NCBI RefSeq assembly: GCF_900291985.1 | Contig: NZ_LT985980.1 | Location: 2,144,001 to 2,208,000 of the forward strand | DNA length: 64,000 nt | Source: Lysinibacillus timonensis | GTDB taxonomy: Bacteria > Bacillota > Bacilli > Bacillales_A > Planococcaceae | Direction: 5' to 3' | Shown here: one piece after another, positions 38,734-50,265 of the stretch | How the letters are laid out: the number at the start of each line of letters is the position of its first letter | Numbering within the stretch: position 1 is the first letter of the stretch | The notes under the pieces: generated by a model | Database searches by the model: none | Seen by the model: the letters and a program-made list of their open reading frames with translations, nothing else | What the model was told of the DNA's origin: nothing | Translations under genes and position numbers: made by a program

Positions 38734-39012
38734 TTAGCGTCTTGTTTTCTTGTCATCCGCACCGTGACCTTTGTAAGTACGAGTTGGTGCGAACTCGCCT
38801 AATTTGTGACCTACCATATCTTCAGTAACATATACAGGTACATGTTTACGTCCATCATACACTGCAATTGTTAATCCAACAAAGTTTGGGAAGATAGTAG
38901 AACGGCGAGACCAAGTTTTAATAACTTGTTTTTTCTCAGAACTCTCTTGTGCTTCGACCTTTTTCATTAAATGATCATCGACAAAAGGTCCTTTTTTCAG
39001 ACTGCGACCCAT
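38734..39012 (-). CDS. rpsS: Ribosomal protein S19
   Basis: A 92-residue S19: [39 protein letters not shown] and [15 protein letters not shown]. Located in the 30S head and bridges to L5. Confidence 0.98.
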   Translation of the reverse strand: MGRSLKKGPFVDDHLMKKVEAQESSEKKQVIKTWSRRSTIFPNFVGLTIAVYDGRKHVPVYVTEDMVGHKLGEFAPTRTYKGHGADDKKTRR

Positions 39013-39071
39013 TTAGGAACCTCCCTCCGTGACAATACCACGGCCGGTTTACCGAACCGTAGTTCCATCAC

Positions 39072-39902
39072 TTATTTTTTACGACCACGAATAATTAACT
39101 TATTAGTTTTATTCTTTTTCTTACGAGTTTTGTAACCAAGAGCCGGTTTGCCCCAAGGTGTCATTGGAGATTTACGTCCGATTGGAGAACGTCCTTCACC
39201 ACCACCGTGTGGGTGATCATTAGGGTTCATTACAGAACCACGTACAGTTGGGCGTTTACCTAACCAACGAGTACGACCCGCTTTACCAATGTGGATAAGT
39301 TCGTGTTGTTCATTACCTACTTGACCGATTGTAGCGCGGCAAGTTGCTAATACTAAACGTACTTCACCAGATTGTAAACGAACGATTACATATTTACCTT
39401 CACGTCCAAGCACTTGCGCAGAAGTACCAGCAGAACGTACTAATTGTCCGCCTTTACCAGGTTTCAACTCGATGTTATGGATTGTTGTACCCATTGGAAT
39501 GTTTGCAAGTGGTAATGCATTACCTACTTTAATATCAGCTTCTGGTCCAGAAACGATAGTTTGACCTACTTCTAACCCTTTTGGAGCTAGGATGTATGCT
39601 TTTTCACCATCAGCGTAATTGATTAATGCAATGTTTGCTGAGCGGTTTGGATCATATTCGATAGTGGCAACGCGTCCAGGAATGCCATCTTTCAAACGTT
39701 TAAAGTCAATAATACGATATTGACGTTTGTGACCACCACCGTGATGACGAACAGTAATTTTACCTTGGTTGTTACGACCAGCTTTGCGTTTTTTAGGTGC
39801 AAGCAATGATTTCTCAGGTTTTGTTGCAGTAATTTCCGCAAAGTCAGATGACGTCATGTTACGACGACCATTTGAGGTTGGTTTATACTTTTTAATCGCC
39901 AT
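39072..39902 (-). CDS. rplB: Ribosomal protein L2
   Basis: A 276-residue L2: [36 protein letters not shown] and the C-terminal [20 protein letters not shown] with the conserved His needed for peptidyl transfer centre assembly. Confidence 0.98.
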   Translation of the reverse strand: MAIKKYKPTSNGRRNMTSSDFAEITATKPEKSLLAPKKRKAGRNNQGKITVRHHGGGHKRQYRIIDFKRLKDGIPGRVATIEYDPNRSANIALINYADGEKAYILAPKGLEVGQTIVSGPEADIKVGNALPLANIPMGTTIHNIELKPGKGGQLVRSAGTSAQVLGREGKYVIVRLQSGEVRLVLATCRATIGQVGNEQHELIHIGKAGRTRWLGKRPTVRGSVMNPNDHPHGGGEGRSPIGRKSPMTPWGKPALGYKTRKKKNKTNKLIIRGRKK

Positions 39903-39954
39903 GTGTTTTCCCTCCTTCTTGATTGTTCATATCTAATCCTGACGGATCTATATA

Positions 39955-40233
39955 TTAGAAGATTTCGATTTCGTTAGAATCAGCAGTTAATTTTACGATT
40001 GCTTTACGACGTTTGTTTGTGTAGCCACCGAATTTACCAACGCGTTTGTATTTACCTTTGTAGTTCATGATGTTGACTTTTTCAACTTTCACTCCAAAGA
40101 TTTCTTCAACAGCGTCTTTCACTTCAGTTTTGTTAGCACGAACATCAACTTCGAAAGTGTACTTTTTCTCAGCCATAAGCTCAGAAGAACGCTCAGTAAT
40201 GACCGGACGTTTAATTATATCACGTGCTTCCAT
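39955..40233 (-). CDS. rplW: Ribosomal protein L23
   Basis: A 92-residue L23: [39 protein letters not shown] and [10 protein letters not shown]. Docking site for trigger factor and SRP at the tunnel exit. Shares one base with the rplD stop. Confidence 0.98.
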   Translation of the reverse strand: MEARDIIKRPVITERSSELMAEKKYTFEVDVRANKTEVKDAVEEIFGVKVEKVNIMNYKGKYKRVGKFGGYTNKRRKAIVKLTADSNEIEIF

Positions 40234-40856
40234 TATCCAAGCACCTCCTCAACTTTTTCTACTGCAGCTTTTGTAAATACAACTTTTTCGTGACCTACAA
40301 GATCAAGAACGTTGATTCCTGAAGCTGTTAATACTGTTACGCCTGGGATGTTACGTGCAGATAACGCAACGTTCTCATCTACTTCAGCAGTAACAAATAA
40401 TGCTTTTTTGTTTAGGTTTAAGTTACCTAAGATTGCTTTAAAGTCTTTTGTTTTTGGTGCATTTAATTGTAATGCATCAAGAACGATGAAGTTTTGTTCT
40501 CCAACTTTAGCTGATAAAGCTGATTTAAGAGCTAAACGGCGAACTTTCTTTGGTAATTTATAGCTATAGCTTCTTGGAGTTGGTCCGAATACTGTACCAC
40601 CACCACGCCATTGTGGAGAGCGGATAGATCCTTGACGAGCACGACCAGTTCCTTTTTGACGCCATGGTTTACGTCCACCACCAGCAACTTCAGAACGGTT
40701 TTTTACTTTATGATTACCTTGACGTAGAGAAGCGCGTTGAGCGATTACTGCGTCGAATAATACTGCTTCATTTGGCTCGATTCCGAAAATCGCATCGTTT
40801 AATTCGATTTCACCAACTGAAGCACCAGTTTGACTAAGTACAGATACCTTTGTCAT
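40233..40856 (-). CDS. rplD: Ribosomal protein L4
   Basis: A 207-residue L4. The tunnel loop [20 protein letters not shown] and [15 protein letters not shown] is intact (no macrolide-type change seen). In E. coli L4 represses the S10 operon; that mechanism is not established in Bacillales. Confidence 0.98.
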   Translation of the reverse strand: MTKVSVLSQTGASVGEIELNDAIFGIEPNEAVLFDAVIAQRASLRQGNHKVKNRSEVAGGGRKPWRQKGTGRARQGSIRSPQWRGGGTVFGPTPRSYSYKLPKKVRRLALKSALSAKVGEQNFIVLDALQLNAPKTKDFKAILGNLNLNKKALFVTAEVDENVALSARNIPGVTVLTASGINVLDLVGHEKVVFTKAAVEKVEEVLG

Positions 40857-40882
40857 TCCTGTTTCCTCCTTTCTTCAAGAGA

Positions 40883-41512
40883 TTATTTAGATTTTACAGC
40901 TGATTTCACTGTAACTAATGCTTTTTTAGAACCAGGAACATTACCTTTAACAAGTAGTAAGTTACGCTCTGCATCAACTTTAACGATTTCTAAGTTTTGG
41001 ATTGTAACTACATTTCCACCCATTTGACCAGGTAATTTCTTTTGTTTAAATACGCGGTTCGGAGCAACTGGCCCCATTGAACCAGGACGACGGTGATAAC
41101 GAGAACCGTGAGCCATTGGTCCGCGAGATTGTCCGTGGCGTTTAATTACACCTTGGAAACCTTTACCTTTAGTCACTCCAGTTACATCAACAACATCGCC
41201 TTCAGCGAAAATTTCTACTTTGACTTCTTGACCAACTTCGTACTCTGCAACGTTTGCGTTACGGAATTCACGAATGAAGCGCTTAGGAGCAGTATTCGCT
41301 TTTGCTACGTGACCTTGTTGTGGTTTGTTTGAAAGCTTAACGCGCTTATCTTCAAAACCAACTTGGATTGCTTCGTAGCCATCAGTTTCAACAGTTTTCT
41401 TTTGAAGAACTACGTTTGGACTAGCTTCAATAACTGTTACAGGGATTAAATCTCCGTTTTCAGCGAAAACTTGTGTCATACCAATTTTTCTACCTAAGAT
41501 TCCTTTAGTCAT
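40883..41512 (-). CDS. rplC: Ribosomal protein L3
   Basis: A 209-residue L3: [20 protein letters not shown] and the peptidyl-centre loop [20 protein letters not shown], including the Gln normally methylated by PrmB-type enzymes in some bacteria. Confidence 0.98.
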   Translation of the reverse strand: MTKGILGRKIGMTQVFAENGDLIPVTVIEASPNVVLQKKTVETDGYEAIQVGFEDKRVKLSNKPQQGHVAKANTAPKRFIREFRNANVAEYEVGQEVKVEIFAEGDVVDVTGVTKGKGFQGVIKRHGQSRGPMAHGSRYHRRPGSMGPVAPNRVFKQKKLPGQMGGNVVTIQNLEIVKVDAERNLLLVKGNVPGSKKALVTVKSAVKSK

Positions 41513-41560
41513 TTGTCACACCTCCTGTGATATTTAAAAAGTTTCTATTTGTTTTTACCA

Positions 41561-42026
<466 letters not shown>

Positions 42027-42229
42027 GGATTTTTTGCTAAATTCTTTTCTATTTATAAATGCTTAATTTCTGTTTGTTATCTTTTACTCTAGACTTTTAT
42101 CAGTATATAGAATATATATTTTGGAATCAATTGTTTTCCTTATTTTTTATCCTGGTAATTTAAACTAACTTATAATTTACAATTTCACGAATCAACAACT
42201 ATATGTTATGCTGACGATCTTTGTTAATT
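42027..42229. other. AT-rich spacer between S10 promoter and antiporter terminator
   Basis: About 200 bp upstream of the S10 promoter with no reading frame, repeat or hairpin that I can support. Confidence 0.5.
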
Positions 42230-42267
42230 AAAAAATGGTTTCCGTACAAATACGGAAACCATTTTTT
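42230..42267. terminator. Strong terminator downstream of the antiporter gene
   Basis: AAAAAATGGTTTCCGTA and TACGGAAACCATTTTTT form a 17-bp perfect stem with a CAAA loop, directly beside the antiporter stop at 42269. Symmetry allows action on both strands, which isolates the S10 promoter. Confidence 0.93.
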
Positions 42268-42268
42268 A

Positions 42269-43588
42269 TTATAGGACAAATACAATTGCAATCCATCCAA
42301 AGATAACTAATGGAATATTATAAAAGATAAATGTAGGAACAACTGAGTCCCAAATATGATTATGCTGTCCATCTACATTTAGTCCTGATGTTGGACCTAA
42401 AGTTGAATCAGAAGCTGGTGAACCAGCATCACCTAATGCACCTGCTGTACCAATTAATGCTATGATTGCAAGTTCACTTAACCCTAGTTCTAAAGCAATC
42501 GGAACAAATATAGCTGCAATGATAGGAATTGTCGCAAATGAAGAACCTATACCCATTGTAACTATTAATCCAATAATTAGCATAAGTAGAACGGCAAAGT
42601 TTATATTTCCATCTAAGATACCTAAAGTATCTGTTACTAGCTTCTCAACATGACCGGTAGCATTTACAACTGAAGAGAAGCCATTTGCAGAAATAATTAC
42701 AAATCCGATAAACGCCATCAAGCGCATACCATCTGATAATATGACATCAGCATCATTCCACTTTAATGCACCCGTTATATATAACACAATAATTCCTGTA
42801 AGTGCTCCAATAATCATCGATTCTGTTGTTACTTGAACAATTACCGCTGCAATTAGAGCTAACAAAGTAAAAAATATATTTCTAGTTTTTATTGAAACAT
42901 CGATATGAACACTATCAGCTTCGGAAATATCTTTGTACTTTCTAGATTTACGATAGAAGAAGAACGCCAAAACTAAGCCAAATACCATACCTAATGCCGG
43001 AATAGCCATAGCTACTGGGATCTGTGAAATACTAATTTCCAAACCTGATAACGACATCTGTGTTGCAACAATATCTGCATAAATGAAACCAAATCCATAC
43101 GGTAAGAATATATATGGTGTAATTAAACCAAAAGTTAGTATACATGCTATCAATCGTCGATCTATCTCTAACATGTTCAATATCTTCAAAATTGGAGGAA
43201 CCAATAAAGGTATGAAAGCAATATGAATTGGAATTAAGTTTTGTGAAAAGATTGCCATTAATAATAAGAAAAGGAAAATAAGCACTTTAACTAAAACCTT
43301 TTTCCCCGACGCTCCATTTTGCTGAACCACTTTTAATATACTATTAATTAGTAATTCTGTGATACCTGTTTTAGAAATCGCAACTGCAAATGCGCCTAAT
43401 AGCCCGTAGCTTAAGGCAACTTGTGCACCTCCGCCTAATCCGGCTTGAAATGCTTCAATTGTTTCTGCAATTGTCATACCACCTGTTAAACCACCGACTA
43501 GTGCTCCAATAACTAGTGATATGACAACGTTTACTTTAAGTAAACTTAACACTAACATAACGACTACTGCTATAATTACTGCATTCAT
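42269..43588 (-). CDS. Na+/H+ antiporter-family (NhaC-like) membrane transporter, YuiF-like
   Basis: A 439-residue protein with about 11-12 membrane segments. GALGDAGSPASDSTLGPTSG near residue 395 and the repeated helices of the Na_H_antiporter family identify it. Relatives are annotated as Na+/H+ antiporters or as amino acid (histidine-type) transporters such as B. subtilis YuiF, so the substrate is uncertain. Promoter TTGACA (43656-43661), 17 bp, TACACT (43633-43638) lies directly upstream. It is a single-gene unit inserted between the S10 operon and the bce-type operon. Confidence 0.85.
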   Translation of the reverse strand: MNAVIIAVVVMLVLSLLKVNVVISLVIGALVGGLTGGMTIAETIEAFQAGLGGGAQVALSYGLLGAFAVAISKTGITELLINSILKVVQQNGASGKKVLVKVLIFLFLLLMAIFSQNLIPIHIAFIPLLVPPILKILNMLEIDRRLIACILTFGLITPYIFLPYGFGFIYADIVATQMSLSGLEISISQIPVAMAIPALGMVFGLVLAFFFYRKSRKYKDISEADSVHIDVSIKTRNIFFTLLALIAAVIVQVTTESMIIGALTGIIVLYITGALKWNDADVILSDGMRLMAFIGFVIISANGFSSVVNATGHVEKLVTDTLGILDGNINFAVLLMLIIGLIVTMGIGSSFATIPIIAAIFVPIALELGLSELAIIALIGTAGALGDAGSPASDSTLGPTSGLNVDGQHNHIWDSVVPTFIFYNIPLVIFGWIAIVFVL

Positions 43589-43632
43589 TATTATACCTCA
43601 CACTTTCACTTGCTAAATTAATGATGTACTAA

Positions 43633-43661
43633 AGTGTAAACCGTATAATAGAATATGTCAA
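43633..43661 (-). promoter_or_regulatory. Promoter of the antiporter gene
   Basis: TTGACA at 43656-43661 and TACACT at 43633-43638 on the minus strand, 17-bp spacer, 45 bases before the antiporter ATG. Confidence 0.75.
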
Positions 43662-43722
43662 TCTGATTTGGAATCGTTGTAATTTTCGGTTAATTAATAA
43701 AAACTACAACGTTCCTTTTTAA

Positions 43723-45711
43723 CTATAATGAGCTTTTAACAATCTTTTTATAGTACTGAGTAGACAGTACCGCAAAAATTGCATACATAATAATATATAC
43801 ACTCATCGTAATAATAACCGGTGCTTCGAATTCTGTACCAAACAACCACCAACCCGATTTAACTGCAAAGTAACTATGCAGTAAACCTATGATTAATGGC
43901 ACACCAAAACTAAATAACTGTTTAGCATAAATACCTCTCATTAGGTCCGATGTTGAGAACCCTATTTTTCTTAATGTCGTATAAGATTCTTTTTCATCTT
44001 CCGCCTCAGCCATCTGTTTGAAATATAATATACTTCCTGTTGTTAACAGGAAAGCTAAACCTAAAAAGGCAGAAACAAAGATGGTCATTCCAAAAGTTGC
44101 GATATTTGCTTTTCGAGTTTGCTCATAGGAGTCTGGAACATCCATAAATGGATGCCCCTCAACAATCTCCCTTTCAAATTGTCTTTGTTCTGCAGTGTTT
44201 TCAAAAATACTCTCTGCTATTTCTACTTCACTTCTATTCAATAAGTTTATCCCTATTTGAGTTGTTACTGTTGGTTGTACCGATTCATTTAACTCTAAAT
44301 CATTGAATAGTTTGTCTGTTACTACCAGAACAGGACTTCCCCCAGCTACAGAGCTGGATAATAAGTAATCTTCACGAATGTCTGTAATATACAATGGAAT
44401 TTCTAAATCGCCTGCATGAACGATAATATTTTTTTCCTTTTCAAGCGGTAATATTTCGGATAATACATTCACATAGCTTGTTAAAAAGGCTTCTCCTTCA
44501 TCAATCAATACATCGGGTTGAACTTTATGAAAATCGCTCAATGAAATGACTGGTGTCTCTACTTGTTGACTAAACAACGGGCTATCTTTTAAGTTTCCAC
44601 TTACCAATTCTTTCAAATTGATTGTAACTTCTGAAATGCTATACTCTTCTGTTTCATATTTAATGCCTTCCTGAGAAAGCCGATCTAAAAATTCTAATCC
44701 TTGGTTGTTAATTAAAATATAATCATAAGGAGAAGATTGCCTTGCATTAACTCCCGAAGAATAATAAGAAATATAAGATAAACTTGCAATTCCTATTGCT
44801 AGAGCAGTTAATGTGGTAATTAAAGTCAATGATTTTGCATTTGATTTCATGCGATGCATAATAGGCGTTACTGCCAATACATCAATAACAGTTAAATGAC
44901 CTTTTTTTCTAACTCTAATCATATTCATAATAAATGCAACTGAGAAACGGAAGAATAAAAACGTACCCAAAATTGTCGATGCAAGAATAAGAAGCATATT
45001 TAAAAATAAATTTTTCATTGCACCTTCATCTTCAATGCTAAACAAACGTGTTGATTCGTAATAACCATATGCTACGAGCAAAATTCCAAGTAAACCCATA
45101 ATAATTTGAAATAAACTAAATCGTTTGATTCGTTCATCTGCCTTCTTTGATGCAGTAAAAAGAGATAATAAAGTAACTCTATTGATCATCCAAATCATTT
45201 GAATTAAGATCACAACTAATAAAATGGCAAATATAATTGAAGATTGTTTTAATGCTTCAATTGAGAACGACAGTTCAACCATTGCCTCTATCTCTACTAT
45301 GCGTAGAAGGATCATGGCGAATATACGAGAACTTAAATATCCAACTAACATACCAATTCCAACAGCTACTACAAACAAGAGAATGTTCTCAAGCGCGATT
45401 AACCTTACAATTAGCCCCTTTGTCATTCCAATTAACTGATACAAGCCAATTTCCTTACTTCTTCTCTTCATAAATAGATGATTTGCGTATAGTACAAAAA
45501 ATGTAACAATAAAGTAAAGGACATAACTAGCCGCCTCAAACCCGGCTGTAGCAGTTCCACTTTCCTCCAGGGCCTGTTGAACGGATGGATTTGCATGTAA
45601 TGTTGTAAATGAAAAACATAAGGTAACACTAAAGATTAGCGCAAAAAAGTATAAATAGTAATGCTTTAAATTTTTTCGTATACTTCTCAGAAAAAGTTTA
45701 CTAAGCGTCAT
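43723..45711 (-). CDS. BceB-type ABC transporter permease
   Basis: A 662-residue permease of the peptide-antibiotic transporters: ten membrane segments with two FtsX regions ([16 protein letters not shown] after TM2-3 and [15 protein letters not shown] near the end) and a large extracytoplasmic domain between TM7 and TM8 (about residues 310-520), which is the hallmark of BceB. The ATG at 45711 overlaps the ATPase stop by 11 bases. With the ATPase it removes antimicrobial peptides from their lipid-cycle target and also signals to the kinase. The antibiotic is unknown (bacitracin-like or lantibiotic). Confidence 0.92.
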   Translation of the reverse strand: MTLSKLFLRSIRKNLKHYYLYFFALIFSVTLCFSFTTLHANPSVQQALEESGTATAGFEAASYVLYFIVTFFVLYANHLFMKRRSKEIGLYQLIGMTKGLIVRLIALENILLFVVAVGIGMLVGYLSSRIFAMILLRIVEIEAMVELSFSIEALKQSSIIFAILLVVILIQMIWMINRVTLLSLFTASKKADERIKRFSLFQIIMGLLGILLVAYGYYESTRLFSIEDEGAMKNLFLNMLLILASTILGTFLFFRFSVAFIMNMIRVRKKGHLTVIDVLAVTPIMHRMKSNAKSLTLITTLTALAIGIASLSYISYYSSGVNARQSSPYDYILINNQGLEFLDRLSQEGIKYETEEYSISEVTINLKELVSGNLKDSPLFSQQVETPVISLSDFHKVQPDVLIDEGEAFLTSYVNVLSEILPLEKEKNIIVHAGDLEIPLYITDIREDYLLSSSVAGGSPVLVVTDKLFNDLELNESVQPTVTTQIGINLLNRSEVEIAESIFENTAEQRQFEREIVEGHPFMDVPDSYEQTRKANIATFGMTIFVSAFLGLAFLLTTGSILYFKQMAEAEDEKESYTTLRKIGFSTSDLMRGIYAKQLFSFGVPLIIGLLHSYFAVKSGWWLFGTEFEAPVIITMSVYIIMYAIFAVLSTQYYKKIVKSSL

Positions 45712-46462
45712 AACCGTCACCACCCAGTACACTTTGGGTACTTAAAATTTGTTGGAAAAATTGATTGCGTGTCTTATCTCCACGATATAACTCTGTATAG
45801 ATCTGACCGTCCTTTAAAAATAGCACTCTTGAACAGAAGCTGGCTGCAACCGAATCGTGTGTGACCATCATGATGGTTACAGACTTTTGTTGATTAATGT
45901 TCTCTAAATTAGTAAGCAAAGCTGTTGCTGATTTCGAATCTAACGCTCCTGTTGGCTCATCTGCAAAAACTAAGGTTGGATTTGCGATGAGTGCTCGTGC
46001 TGCCGATGTTCTTTGTTTCTGCCCACCCGATATTTCATTCGGGTATTTACTTAAAACATCTGAGATTCCTAATAAACTTACAATTTCTTTTAAACGATTT
46101 TCTGCAACAACTTTTGGGAGTTTACTAATGGATAATGGAAGTAAAATATTTTCCTTTACCGTTAACGTATCAAGTAAATTGTAATCCTGAAAAATAAATC
46201 CAAGTTGTTCACGTCTAAAATCTGCTAATGCTTTCTCCTTCATCTCTCTTAAATTTTGTCCATTAATTTCAACAATTCCTTCTGTTGGAAAGTCTATAGA
46301 ACATAAAACATTTAATAGGGTTGTCTTACCAGATCCAGAAGGACCCATAATTCCTACAAATTCACCTTCATTTACTTCTATATCTATTCCTTTTAACACT
46401 TCTTGTGCATTAGACTTTTTTCCATATATTTTTCTTACTTTACGTCCAATTAAGACTGCCAT
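45701..46462 (-). CDS. BceA-type ABC transporter ATPase
   Basis: A 253-residue MacB/BceA-class ATPase: [20 protein letters not shown], Walker [11 protein letters not shown]-loop [12 protein letters not shown], signature ISGGQKQRT, Walker [14 protein letters not shown] and VTHDS. The ATG at 46462 has GAGGAG 7 bases upstream. The promoter region upstream carries a BceR-type operator, so this and the permease gene are probably induced separately from the regulators. Confidence 0.94.
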   Translation of the reverse strand: MAVLIGRKVRKIYGKKSNAQEVLKGIDIEVNEGEFVGIMGPSGSGKTTLLNVLCSIDFPTEGIVEINGQNLREMKEKALADFRREQLGFIFQDYNLLDTLTVKENILLPLSISKLPKVVAENRLKEIVSLLGISDVLSKYPNEISGGQKQRTSAARALIANPTLVFADEPTGALDSKSATALLTNLENINQQKSVTIMMVTHDSVAASFCSRVLFLKDGQIYTELYRGDKTRNQFFQQILSTQSVLGGDGYDA

Positions 46463-46527
46463 AAATACGCTCCTCTCTTTATCTAATTTCATTTTACCCT
46501 TTCACACATTCTTCTTCCTTCGTTCTT

Positions 46528-46569
46528 GATGACAAAATAAAATGGTAGGTGACAATTTTGTCATCTACC
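46528..46569 (-). promoter_or_regulatory. Putative BceR-type operator for the transporter genes
   Basis: TGACA-ATTT-TGTCA (46550-46563) matches the TNACA-N4-TGTNA pattern of BceR-like binding sites. It lies in a longer near-perfect palindrome (46544-46569) that includes the kinase stop codon, and a further GATGACAAAA copy lies at 46528-46537. Its position before the transporter genes fits PbceA-type control. Confidence 0.65.
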
Positions 46570-47583
46570 AATCATTTGTTCATGATATTCATTTTTATTA
46601 GGAAATTGTAAGGTGAAGATTGATCCTTCGTTTTCCTTAGATTGAACAAGTATCTTTATTCCAAGCTTTCTTGCTGCATTATCAGCAAGATATAACCCCA
46701 TCCCAGTAGATTGAACAGATTCTCTACCAACTGTACCAGTAAATGATTTTTGAAAAACTCTCGGGAGATCTTCCTTTGAAATTCCTATACCCTGATCTTC
46801 AATATGAAGTAGTAAATGTTCGTTTTCATCAACTTGTGTATAAAACTGAATTTCTGTATTTTCATAACTATATTTAATAGCGTTGGATAAAATTTGTCTT
46901 ATTATAAACGACAACCACTTTTTATCTGTAATAACCTCAAGATTTAACCCTTCAAGTTGAAAACCAATCCCTTTTTCAATACACCAGGACTGAAATTCTC
47001 TAATTTCTTTATGGATGATTGCTTTTAAATTAAGCTTCTCAAATTTGTTATCCTTCTCAATTGTAACTAGCCGTGAATTATGTAACTGTTGATCTAGCAA
47101 GTAATTAATTCGAAGCCATTCTTTCTCAATTTTATGGCGACTTTTACTTTCATCTATTTGCTCAATCATTAATTTCATAGCCGTAAGGGGTGTCTTCATT
47201 TCATGAATCCAAGCTAACACATCTTCTGTATCTTCTTGAACTTTTATTTTTATTTCGTTTAACTGTGATTCTTTTTTTTGGACTACCTGAAATAGATATT
47301 TTATATATTTTCTTTGAAATGGTGATAATGTATCTATTTGTACTTCTCTAAAATTATTATTATTTTCAAATATATTTCCTAGGAAATTTCTTAATTGATT
47401 CGTTTCTTTTTTATATCTCCAAACGAGAAACAATATGAATAAGGAAAGAACTATTAGATTAAAGTAACTCACCGAAATCCCTGAAAATCCTATATCAAGA
47501 TAAAATAACAGATTAATTATAAGTAGTAGCGTAATAAAGAAAACTATCCAGGCACAGCGCTCTCTTAAGTATAACGTTAACAT
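46561..47583 (-). CDS. BceS-type intramembrane-sensing histidine kinase
   Basis: A 340-residue kinase: two membrane segments (about 12-31 and 38-56) with only a few residues between them, so no external sensor domain; phospho-acceptor His127 in LAWIHEMKTPL; HATPase boxes ILSNAIKYSYENT, DQGIGI and GMGLYLADNA. Kinases of this kind depend on the partner ABC transporter for sensing. Three bases after the regulator gene, with GAGGTG before the ATG. Confidence 0.95.
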   Translation of the reverse strand: MLTLYLRERCAWIVFFITLLLIINLLFYLDIGFSGISVSYFNLIVLSLFILFLVWRYKKETNQLRNFLGNIFENNNNFREVQIDTLSPFQRKYIKYLFQVVQKKESQLNEIKIKVQEDTEDVLAWIHEMKTPLTAMKLMIEQIDESKSRHKIEKEWLRINYLLDQQLHNSRLVTIEKDNKFEKLNLKAIIHKEIREFQSWCIEKGIGFQLEGLNLEVITDKKWLSFIIRQILSNAIKYSYENTEIQFYTQVDENEHLLLHIEDQGIGISKEDLPRVFQKSFTGTVGRESVQSTGMGLYLADNAARKLGIKILVQSKENEGSIFTLQFPNKNEYHEQMIGR

Positions 47584-47586
47584 AGT

Positions 47587-48276
47587 TCACCTCATCAAAC
47601 TTACAGCCATATAACCTAGACCCTTTTTCGTGATAATGACATCTTTAAGACCAATTTGTTCAAGTTTCATTCTTAAACGGTTAACATTAACGGAAAGTGT
47701 ATTATCATTTACAAACCTTTCGTCATCCCATAATTTCCGTATTAATTCATCACGCGAGACAATTTGATCTTGACTTTGTAATAATACCCGTAAGATAAAT
47801 AGTTCATTTTTAGTTAGTTCAATTGTTTGGTTATTTAGACTTACTATCGCTTTTGTGAAATCGATTATTGCATCGTTCCAACGTGATATGTCTGCCTGTT
47901 TTTCAGAATAATCATATGTACGACGCAATAATGCTTGTGTTTTTGCTAATAGGACTTCCATATGGAATGGCTTTTGTATAAAATCATCCGCACCCATTTG
48001 CATAGCCATTACCATATCCATTGGGTGATCCCGAGAAGATAAGAAGATGATAGGCACTTTAGAGATTGCTCGTATTTCTCGACACCAGTGAAACCCATCA
48101 AATGCAGGTAACTGAATATCAATAATAACTAAATGAGGTAGCTCTTCTAAAAAATAATCAATCACCTTTTGAAAATTAGTAGGACCTACTATTTGGATAG
48201 TCCATTGTTTAAATCTTTCTTGTATCGTTTCAAAAATTGATTGATCATCTTCAATTAACATAATTTTAAACTCCAT
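47587..48276 (-). CDS. BceR-type OmpR-family response regulator
   Basis: A 229-residue regulator: receiver with Glu9-Asp10-Asp11, phospho-acceptor Asp53 (IIDIQLPAFDG), Ser/Lys in FLSSRDH and FIQKPFH; C-terminal winged helix with LTKNELFILRVLLQ and SVNVNRLRMKLEQIG. Start at 48276 with GAGGTG 6 bases upstream; the frame upstream of it is not family-like. First gene of the regulator-kinase-ATPase-permease operon. Confidence 0.95.
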   Translation of the reverse strand: MEFKIMLIEDDQSIFETIQERFKQWTIQIVGPTNFQKVIDYFLEELPHLVIIDIQLPAFDGFHWCREIRAISKVPIIFLSSRDHPMDMVMAMQMGADDFIQKPFHMEVLLAKTQALLRRTYDYSEKQADISRWNDAIIDFTKAIVSLNNQTIELTKNELFILRVLLQSQDQIVSRDELIRKLWDDERFVNDNTLSVNVNRLRMKLEQIGLKDVIITKKGLGYMAVSLMR

Positions 48277-48372
48277 TAATTTCACCTCATGTAACATTGT
48301 AGCATATTTTGCCAATTACGAAAGTCAATGAAATTGTTATAACGTAGAGCAGAAGACTCATTAAGCGAAAGA

Positions 48373-50264
48373 ATCGAGTAGGAAACTAGCCATTAATTGG
48401 CTAGTCGACCTCTCACACCACCGTACGTACGGTTCCGTATACGGCGGTTCAATAACTTAAGTATCGACGCTCATACAAATAATTAAGGTCCTTTATTCCC
48501 CATTTGATGAGCGTTTTTGTTCTAATAGCTTTATGTAGAGTTTCACTTCCTGAAATCCTCCAATAACCCTTACGGGTATTCGCTACTTTCCAGGCTTCAT
48601 TGTGTTGGATACCTAATCTCCTAAGTTGATAGTACCTTGTCTTGACTTTCTTCCACCTTTTCCAAATAAGTTGCCTTAACCGATGGTTTAGCCACTTTCT
48701 CATATCTTGAATGAACATTTTCATCAAACCAATGCCATAGTAATTTATCCATCCAACCGTAACTTGATTAATTTCTTTAACGATATCCTCAAATTTACCA
48801 GTACGATTTCGTCTAGTTTTATATTTTAGTTTATCTCTGAATCTTTTCTTCGCGGAGTGGTGTGGTCTACATCCTGTACTTTTAGATGTACTGTGGATAC
48901 AGAAACCTAAAAATTTTAGTTTGGTCGGAGACCCCACCTTACTTTTAGTTTTATTAAATGTCAGCTTCAGTTCCTTCTCCAAAAACTTTGTAATGCTATC
49001 AAGGACACGTTCACCAGCTCGTTTACTTTTAACGTAGATGCAAAAATCATCCGCAAAGCGAACGAATTTATGTCCTCTTTCCTCCAGTTCTATATCTAAC
49101 TGATTTAAATAAACATTACTAAGAATTGGTGAAAGTACACCGCCTTGAGGCGCACCGAATTCAGTTGGTTTGGTAAAGCCATTCTCTAATATTCCGCTTT
49201 TAAGAAATTTCCAAATTAGCTTTAATATAATTTTATCTTTAATGAATTCCTTGAGGTATTCCATTAGCTTTTGATGGTTAATGGTGTCAAAGTAACTTTT
49301 GAGATCACAATCCACTACCACTTTATAGCCTTGTTCATAGTATTTGATAGATTTCTTTATGGCTTGGTGTTGGTTTCTATTTGGTCGAAAACCAAAACTT
49401 GAATCGGAAAATTTCGGGTCTATTATTCCACCTATTACTTGATATATTGCTTGTTGGACCATACGGTCTCTAACACATGGAATGCCTAATTTTCGTTTTG
49501 TACCATCCGCCTTCGGGATTTCAACCCGTTTGACTGGAAGAGGCTTATATGAGCCATCTTTCAGTTTTCTCTTAAGATGGGGTAGGTATTTACTGACATG
49601 ACCAAAAAGTTCATCTACTGTCATTCCATCTATTCCAGGCGCACCTTTGTTGGCTTTAACCTTCTTACATGCTCTGAAAAGATTATTACTATCAATTACT
49701 TTATCAATTAAATCGATACCATCTTGTTGACCTACTTCTTTAACGGCAGGACTACACACTCTTGCATACTCTTCAGTTTCCAACTTATCCCTTTGCAAAC
49801 AGCCATCTTGCGATGTTTTCTGCGGTCTTTGCACTGCCATCACCTCCGTAATTCTTCAAGATTGCTATTGTTCAGTCCTTCATTTCAGAGAAACTACTAT
49901 GACCTCTGCTGACTTCTTACAATTCAGCTTGCCATCACTGGTAAGCTTGTTCCTGTGAGATATTCCATCTCTCTTGTCGGGAACCCTTGTAAGACCTCCC
50001 CGGGTAAGAGCTACAACCTTCCTCCCATGTAACTGCTATATTTACTGTATGGAACTCGTGCAGTATTGGACTTCGTTTTGTTTAGCAAACTCGGCCATTC
50101 CAATTCAGCCTTATATATAGTTTCTGTCCGTCAGTTCGGGATTTTGCCTCCGGCTTCCTTCAGATTCCACCTCACGGTGGACACCCTTGCCATCAGCTAA
50201 CAGTTCCTACTGCCAAGCCTGTAGTGGACTTTCACCACCAAGTTGTAGCCCATGCCGGGCACAC
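48373..50264 (-). mobile_element. Group IIC intron
   Basis: The 5' end is GTGTGCCCGGCATGGG on the minus strand (from 50264), the start known for group IIC introns such as that of Oceanobacillus iheyensis. The 3' end has domain V (about 48417-48450, GAACCGCC..GTACGTACGGTGG), GTGTGAGAGGTCG, a domain VI stem (48386-48405) and CCTACTCGAT. The maturase ORF is in domain IV. The intron begins one base after the T7 tract of the tuf terminator, which is the preferred site of class C introns. The 3' boundary may be off by one or two bases. Confidence 0.9.
48449..49834 (-). CDS. ltrA: Group II intron reverse transcriptase/maturase (class C)
   Basis: A 461-residue protein: RT fingers and palm (KANKGAPGIDGMTVDEL, RKLGIPCVRDRMVQQA, FGFRPNRNQHQA, VVDCDLKSYFDTINH, APQGGVLSPILSNVYL) with the active site FADD (about residue 260) in place of YADD; GIIM/X maturase domain at the C-terminus (KEINQVTVGWINYY, KVANTRKGYW). 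No HNH endonuclease domain, as usual for class C. The GTG at 49834 has GGAGG 8 bases upstream; an ATG two codons earlier is possible. Stop TGA overlaps domain V. Frame intact, so the intron may be mobile. Confidence 0.93.
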   Translation of the reverse strand: MQRPQKTSQDGCLQRDKLETEEYARVCSPAVKEVGQQDGIDLIDKVIDSNNLFRACKKVKANKGAPGIDGMTVDELFGHVSKYLPHLKRKLKDGSYKPLPVKRVEIPKADGTKRKLGIPCVRDRMVQQAIYQVIGGIIDPKFSDSSFGFRPNRNQHQAIKKSIKYYEQGYKVVVDCDLKSYFDTINHQKLMEYLKEFIKDKIILKLIWKFLKSGILENGFTKPTEFGAPQGGVLSPILSNVYLNQLDIELEERGHKFVRFADDFCIYVKSKRAGERVLDSITKFLEKELKLTFNKTKSKVGSPTKLKFLGFCIHSTSKSTGCRPHHSAKKRFRDKLKYKTRRNRTGKFEDIVKEINQVTVGWINYYGIGLMKMFIQDMRKWLNHRLRQLIWKRWKKVKTRYYQLRRLGIQHNEAWKVANTRKGYWRISGSETLHKAIRTKTLIKWGIKDLNYLYERRYLSY

Positions 50265-50265
50265 T

